A DNA stretch of 9,472 bases, from assembly GCA_009697485.1 (NCBI GenBank), contig SICY01000018.1:1-9472 (forward strand), read 5' to 3'. Positions 6,327-9,472 of the stretch are shown in pieces (within the stretch, counting starts at the first letter, position 1; each line of letters begins with the position of its first letter). Origin of the DNA: Nitrosarchaeum sp. (GTDB taxonomy: Archaea > Thermoproteota > Nitrososphaeria > Nitrososphaerales > Nitrosopumilaceae). A program made the position numbers and the translations under genes. Below the pieces are notes generated by a model that was given only the letters and a program-made list of their open reading frames with translations, was not told the origin of the DNA and did no database searches.

Positions 6327-7708
6327 TTTGTTGCACTCCTCAACCAGCTCAAATTATTGTTGTAAAATTCTCTAACATCATCTAATCCATACTTTAGCAT
6401 TGCAATTCTTTCAATACCTCCACCCCAAGCTAGAACAGGTTTAGTTATTCCAAGTGGTTTTGTTACTTCTGGTCTAAAAATTCCCATACCAAATAGCTCT
6501 ACCCATTTTTCTAATCTATCATTATACACCATTGTTTGAAGAGACGGTTCTGTATAAGGGAAAAATGTTGGCCAAAATTTTATTTTTGTGATTCCAATTC
6601 TTCTATAAAATTCTCGTTGTATTCCCATTAAATCACGTAAAGTTGCATTTTTTCCAACTACAACACCTTCAATCTGATTAAATTCCACAAGATGTTTGTA
6701 ACTTACTTTTTCATTTCTAAATACACGTCCAAGTGAGAACACTCTAGCCTCATCAGGTTTATTTTCTGCAAGATGTTTAATCGTCACACATGTTGTATGT
6801 GTTCGAAGAACCATTTTTCTTGCCTCGTTAATGTCCCAATAATATCGCCAACTTTTTTTGTGAGATTCAGAAATTTTTCTAATTTGTTCTGAAGTTCCAA
6901 TTTTTTTTGCAGATAATCCATCAAGATAAAATGTATCTTGCAATTCTCTTGCAGGATGATCTTGTGGAGTAAACAATGCATCAAAATTCCAAAAGCTAGG
7001 TTGAGCCATATTGCCAATAATTTCTGTAAAACCTAATGTAACAAAGATTTCACGGATTTCATCAATTGTATCTTTAAGAGGATGAGTTCGGGCAACAAAT
7101 ACATCTGACACTTTGGATTCAACATTAATTGCGCTTGATGAACCAGTAGTTATTTCAATTAATTTGGCATTTTCTGTTAATGACACTTCTTTTGTCTTAA
7201 TTATATCCTCGATTATAAAATCAGGTCTTTTCAAAATACTAGATAAATCATCTATGTCAAGTTCACTTTTAGATATTTTATTTTCTCCAATTTGTTTTAG
7301 TGTCTTTTCTCCTGGAAGTTCAGAAGGATAATTTTTTAGAAAAATTTTATCTTCAGATGTATCAACCCAATTATTTTTTCTTGCCAATCCCATGGCAGGA
7401 CCAAAAATAGAACCAAGTTCTTTTTGTAGATCTTGTAATTTTTTTGATTCATTTTTTAGCAAATCAAGTAATCTTCTTTCAGGCAATCCTTTGTGAAAAG
7501 ATTCCAAACCATTTTTCCCAAGAAATAGGTTAACGGTTTGAGATTCATTTACAATAGCTAATTCTTTTAGTTTAAGCCACTCTATTCCCCTTCGAATTTG
7601 ATCGGGGGATAGATTAGTAGATTTTTCAAGGTTTTCAGGAGTTTGCTTTGGATTGTTTTTTAATGAGGTGATGATTTTTTTTTCAATTTCATGAAAGACT
7701 TGTGACAT
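6317..7708 (-). CDS. pheS: Phenylalanine--tRNA ligase, alpha (catalytic) subunit
   Basis: Class II synthetase subunit that activates phenylalanine with ATP and transfers it to tRNA-Phe as part of a heterotetramer with PheT. The 463-aa length and the N-terminal winged-helix region (about 5-60, then a basic helical stretch to about 115) are the archaeal/eukaryotic pattern. Motif 1 lies around 213-240 (IDEIREIFVTLGF), followed by QDHPARELQDTFYL at 249-262 and LRTHTT at 301-306. Motif 2 is SLGRVFRNEKVSYKHL at 325-340 with FNQIEG at 343-348. Motif 3 is WGGGIERIAMLKYG at 428-441. All key family residues that I can place are present. The ATG at 7708 is about 26 nt from a TATA-like box, so the mRNA is probably leaderless. 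pheT follows in an overlapping operon, and trpS diverges upstream. Confidence 0.98.
   Translation of the reverse strand: MSQVFHEIEKKIITSLKNNPKQTPENLEKSTNLSPDQIRRGIEWLKLKELAIVNESQTVNLFLGKNGLESFHKGLPERRLLDLLKNESKKLQDLQKELGSIFGPAMGLARKNNWVDTSEDKIFLKNYPSELPGEKTLKQIGENKISKSELDIDDLSSILKRPDFIIEDIIKTKEVSLTENAKLIEITTGSSSAINVESKVSDVFVARTHPLKDTIDEIREIFVTLGFTEIIGNMAQPSFWNFDALFTPQDHPARELQDTFYLDGLSAKKIGTSEQIRKISESHKKSWRYYWDINEARKMVLRTHTTCVTIKHLAENKPDEARVFSLGRVFRNEKVSYKHLVEFNQIEGVVVGKNATLRDLMGIQREFYRRIGITKIKFWPTFFPYTEPSLQTMVYNDRLEKWVELFGMGIFRPEVTKPLGITKPVLAWGGGIERIAMLKYGLDDVREFYNNNLSWLRSATKCQ
6334..6341 (-). promoter_or_regulatory. Internal ribosome binding site for pheT
   Basis: On the minus strand GAGGAGTG lies seven bases before the pheT ATG and within the last codons of pheS. 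It is a good match to the archaeal anti-Shine-Dalgarno sequence and fixes the pheT start. Leadered initiation here contrasts with the probable leaderless start of pheS, as is usual for internal genes of archaeal operons. Confidence 0.65.
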
Positions 7709-7730
7709 CAGCAGAAAGACTGAAAAAGAC

Positions 7731-7738
7731 TTTTTAAA
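7731..7738. promoter_or_regulatory. Shared TATA box of the divergent pheST and trpS transcripts
   Basis: TTTTTAAA (containing the self-complementary TTTAAA) is the only strong TATA-like element in the 51-bp gap between the ATGs at 7708 (minus) and 7760 (plus). Its centre lies about 25-26 nt from each start codon, which is the normal spacing of box A to the transcription start in archaea. Both mRNAs would therefore be leaderless. Neither start has a Shine-Dalgarno sequence. One TBP site serving two opposite promoters is an inference from this spacing. Confidence 0.6.
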
Positions 7739-7759
7739 CCTTAACCTAAGTCAAAATGA

Positions 7760-8872
7760 ATGTCAGCTGACGACTTTATTGTGACTCCTTGGCATGTTGA
7801 AGGGGATATAGATTATGATAAATTAATCAAAAAATTTGGAACTGAAAAAATTTCATCTGAAATCCTAAAGAGAATCAAAAAAATCACAGGCGAAGACCAT
7901 TTTATGTTAAGACGAGGGATTTTCTTTTCCCACAGAGAAATGAATAGAATTTTAGATGATTATGAAAAAGGTAAAAAATTTTTCCTGTATACGGGTAGAG
8001 GACCATCAGGTCATACACATATTGGCCATTTAGTTCCATGGATATTTTCAAAATGGCTTCAAGACAAATTTGGCGTAAATATGTACTTTCAACTTACAGA
8101 CGATGAAAAATTTTATTCAAAACAGAATCTTACTTTAGAAGATACAAGTAAATTTGCATATGAAAATGCACTTGATTTTATTGCGTTGGGTTTTAAACCA
8201 AATAACACAAAGATAATTATCAATACAAAAAATATTCAGACTCTATATCCTATTGCGGCACAAGTAGCAAAAAAAATTAATTTCTCAAATACAAAGGCAG
8301 TATTTGGATTTACAAATGAAACAAATATTGGCATGATATTTTATACATCATTACAATCTGCACCGTGCTTTATTGAAGATAAACCAGTTTTGATTCCTTT
8401 AGGAGTTGATCAAGATCCTCATTTTAGATTAACAAGAGATATTGCTCCAAAAATTGGAAAAACAAAACCAGCTTTAATTCATAACATTATGATTCCAGGA
8501 TTATCTGGACCTGGAGGAAAAATGTCAGCCTCGGATGAGAATGGGACTATTTACACGACTGATTCTCCAAATACAGTTAAGAAAAAAATTAACAAACATG
8601 CATTTTCTGGTGGTCAATCAGATATTGAACAACATAGAAAACTTGGCGGAAATCCAGATATCGATGTGTCTTATCAATATCTTAGAATATTTTTTGAACC
8701 AGATGATAACAAATTGAAATCAATTCATGATGATTATAAATCAGGAAAGATGTTGACAGGGGAATTAAAAGCAATTTTGATTGAAAAAATAAATGAGTTT
8801 CTTGTAGTTCATCAGGTAAAAAGAGAAAAAGCAAAAGATCAGATAGAACAGTTTCTTTTTGAGAATAAATGA
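7760..8872 (+). CDS. trpS: Tryptophan--tRNA ligase (archaeal/eukaryotic type)
   Basis: Class I synthetase that charges tRNA-Trp in the cytoplasm; these enzymes work as homodimers. The 370-aa length and the N-terminal segment IVTPWHVEGDIDYDKLIKKF (7-26) are typical of the archaeal/eukaryotic subfamily rather than the bacterial one. The HIGH signature is present in full in GPSGHTHIGHL (81-91), and the KMSKS signature is PGGKMSASD (251-259), the KMSAS variant usual in this subfamily. QLTDDEKFY (111-119) and LIPLGVDQDPHFRLTRD (211-227) are the expected substrate-binding segments. The remaining C-terminal region (about 290-370) is helical. The ATG at 7760 was chosen because it is about 25 nt from the shared TTTTTAAA box; the ATG four bases upstream is out of frame. 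The stop overlaps the start of the next gene (ATGA), so the two are very likely one operon. Confidence 0.98.
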   Translation: MSADDFIVTPWHVEGDIDYDKLIKKFGTEKISSEILKRIKKITGEDHFMLRRGIFFSHREMNRILDDYEKGKKFFLYTGRGPSGHTHIGHLVPWIFSKWLQDKFGVNMYFQLTDDEKFYSKQNLTLEDTSKFAYENALDFIALGFKPNNTKIIINTKNIQTLYPIAAQVAKKINFSNTKAVFGFTNETNIGMIFYTSLQSAPCFIEDKPVLIPLGVDQDPHFRLTRDIAPKIGKTKPALIHNIMIPGLSGPGGKMSASDENGTIYTTDSPNTVKKKINKHAFSGGQSDIEQHRKLGGNPDIDVSYQYLRIFFEPDDNKLKSIHDDYKSGKMLTGELKAILIEKINEFLVVHQVKREKAKDQIEQFLFENK

Positions 8873-9150
8873 AAGTCAGAGTTAGTTGTGATGATAAATA
8901 TGAGGCTCAAAAGCTATCTAGTTTACTTTTTATCAAAGATGCAAACGAGACTTTCATTACAGCAATTTTAAACATAGTTGGTAATGAATTAGTTGTTGCA
9001 TTAAAAGATAAATCAGCTCATAGTATTATTCTAAAGGACGAAACACAGGTGGAGGTGTTTGCAGATTTTATTCAATCAGTAATAGATAAAGAACACAAAA
9101 TAGTGTCCACTGTAATTTTTGGACAAGATGTAGAAATTGTAAAGGTGTGA
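8869..9150 (+). CDS. Small protein of unknown function in operon with trpS, 93 aa
   Basis: It starts in the ATGA overlap with trpS, so translation is probably coupled. The protein is soluble and mixed alpha/beta: strand KVRVSCD (2-8), helix YEAQKLSSLL (11-20), strands ITAILNIVG and ELVVALKD (30-38, 40-47), strand HSIILKD (51-57), helix VEVFADFIQSVIDK (61-74) and a last strand pair VSTVIFGQDVEIVKV (79-93). There is no membrane segment and only one cysteine. The size and early strand-helix order are loosely like Pcc1, the small KEOPS subunit in tRNA modification, which would fit a neighbour of a tRNA synthetase. However, the conserved Pcc1 C-terminal pattern is not visible, so I leave it unnamed. 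The stop is two bases from the convergent stop of the tiny membrane gene at 9153. Confidence 0.85.
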   Translation: MKVRVSCDDKYEAQKLSSLLFIKDANETFITAILNIVGNELVVALKDKSAHSIILKDETQVEVFADFIQSVIDKEHKIVSTVIFGQDVEIVKV

Positions 9151-9152
9151 AA

Positions 9153-9236
9153 TTAACCTGAAAATATTGTATAAATTACAACAATTCCAACCATTACAAC
9201 AAGACTAATCCCTAATGCCTTAAAGTCATTATCCAT
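9153..9236 (-). CDS. Predicted 27-aa single-pass membrane peptide
   Basis: The frame encodes MDNDFKALGISLVVMVGI followed by VVIYTIFSG: a short charged N-terminus (Asp2, Asp4, Lys6) and then an unbroken hydrophobic segment from about residue 8 to 26, long enough to cross the membrane once. There is no cleavage site, so this is a membrane peptide rather than a secreted one. On the minus strand an AT box TTTAATTATAAT (9264-9253) lies about 25 nt before the ATG at 9236, which would give a leaderless mRNA as for other genes here. Its stop is two bases from that of the 93-aa gene, so the coding regions fill this gap neatly. Function is unknown; such peptides often bind and adjust larger membrane complexes. 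It is too short to be certain from sequence alone. Confidence 0.55.
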   Translation of the reverse strand: MDNDFKALGISLVVMVGIVVIYTIFSG

Positions 9237-9252
9237 AATTTTAAAACGGAAT

Positions 9253-9264
9253 TATTATAATTAA
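9253..9264 (-). promoter_or_regulatory. Probable TATA box for the 27-aa membrane gene
   Basis: Minus-strand TTTAATTATAAT lies about 17-28 nt before the ATG at 9236, in the position expected for archaeal box A of a leaderless transcript. The region is AT-rich throughout, so a chance match is possible. Confidence 0.35.
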
Positions 9265-9279
9265 AGTGTTAATAAATTC

Positions 9280-9295
9280 TCAAAAATGATTTTGA
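9280..9295 (-). terminator. Weak hairpin after the HNH-like gene, possible terminator
   Basis: TCAAAA-ATGA-TTTTGA is a 6-bp inverted repeat beginning five bases after the stop of the gene at 9301. On the minus strand it includes a five-T run and is followed by AT-rich sequence. Archaeal termination depends mainly on T-runs, so this could end that transcript before the promoter of the 27-aa gene. Low GC in the stem makes it a weak call. Confidence 0.3.
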
Positions 9296-9300
9296 AGAGA

Positions 9301-9472
9301 TTATCTAGGAAAATATCTGCTTTTTTTATTCAGAGGTTTTGATTTTTTGGGTTCAGTTTTGGCTTGTGGTTGTCTAATTTCATTGCAGTTTAAACAAAGA
9401 ACTCTCAGATCTTTCTTGGCCAATTCTGGTTCAGAGATATACTTACCCCATGAAGATGCAAACCCTCCTCTG
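9301..9472 (-). CDS. C-terminal part of a zinc-binding, HNH-like protein (5' end outside window)
   Basis: The frame is open from the right edge to a TAA at 9301-9303 and gives the last 56 residues of a longer protein. It contains WGKYISEPELAKKDLRVLC, then LNCNEIRQ, and ends in a lysine-rich tail (KTEPKKSKPLNKKSRYFPR). The LRVLCxNCN pattern is the second half of the zinc-binding pair found in many HNH-type nuclease domains (usually LxxLCxNCHxxK); the first cysteine pair and the catalytic histidine would be upstream, outside the window. The basic tail suggests nucleic-acid binding. It may be a nuclease or a non-catalytic zinc-ribbon protein; the window cannot decide. The 64-bp gap to the next gene downstream holds a weak hairpin and that gene's promoter. 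Confidence 0.65.
   Translation of the reverse strand, partial: RGGFASSWGKYISEPELAKKDLRVLCLNCNEIRQPQAKTEPKKSKPLNKKSRYFPR

Noticed and set aside
7113..7331. Plus-strand frame of 72 codons inside pheS
   Set aside because: It is an antisense shadow of pheS with no independent evidence.
1..9472. Mobile element, phage, defence or CRISPR content
   Set aside because: No transposase, integrase, regular repeat-spacer pattern, tRNA-attached duplication or defence domain is visible. The genes are mainly housekeeping with uniform base composition apart from the RNA block.

Overview
The window looks like chromosomal DNA from an ammonia-oxidising archaeon of the Nitrosopumilus type (Nitrososphaerota, formerly Thaumarchaeota). 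The base composition is strongly AT-rich. Both aminoacyl-tRNA synthetases are archaeal/eukaryotic in type. Several start codons lie about 25-28 nt from an AT box with no room for a leader, as in archaeal leaderless mRNAs. There is a stand-alone Lrp/AsnC sensor domain, and there are several proteins I can only place as archaeal hypotheticals. Genus is an inference from protein style and codon use, not from a marker gene.

Layout, left to right. Positions 1-2209 (minus) hold a nearly complete aconitase whose last residues lie beyond the left edge. A divergent intergenic region (2210-2365) with two strong inverted repeats separates it from an unrecognised 210-aa gene (2366-2998, plus). That gene converges on a minus-strand group: a 187-aa protein with a degenerate metallopeptidase-like motif (3017-3580), a 79-aa Lrp/AsnC ligand-binding domain (3599-3838) and an EVE-domain protein (3887-4312). 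The largest non-coding gap (4313-4688) contains a GC-richer, highly foldable block at 4362-4524 that I interpret as a structured non-coding RNA gene, probably on the minus strand.

Next is a translation block. pheS and pheT (7708 to 4689, minus, overlapping by 10 nt) encode the two subunits of phenylalanyl-tRNA synthetase. trpS (7760-8872, plus) diverges from pheS across only 51 bp. A single TTTTTAAA box sits almost exactly midway between the two start codons. trpS overlaps a 93-aa gene of unknown function by the four bases ATGA. The right end has two minus-strand genes: a 27-aa single-pass membrane peptide (9153-9236) and the C-terminal end of a zinc-binding, HNH-like protein (9301-9472, start outside the window).

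Most of the content is housekeeping: central carbon metabolism and tRNA charging. I see no phage, insertion sequence, CRISPR array, tRNA or rRNA. The parts that deserve attention are the candidate RNA, the shared synthetase promoter, the palindromes in front of the aconitase, the tiny membrane gene and the unusual HE..R..GH protein.
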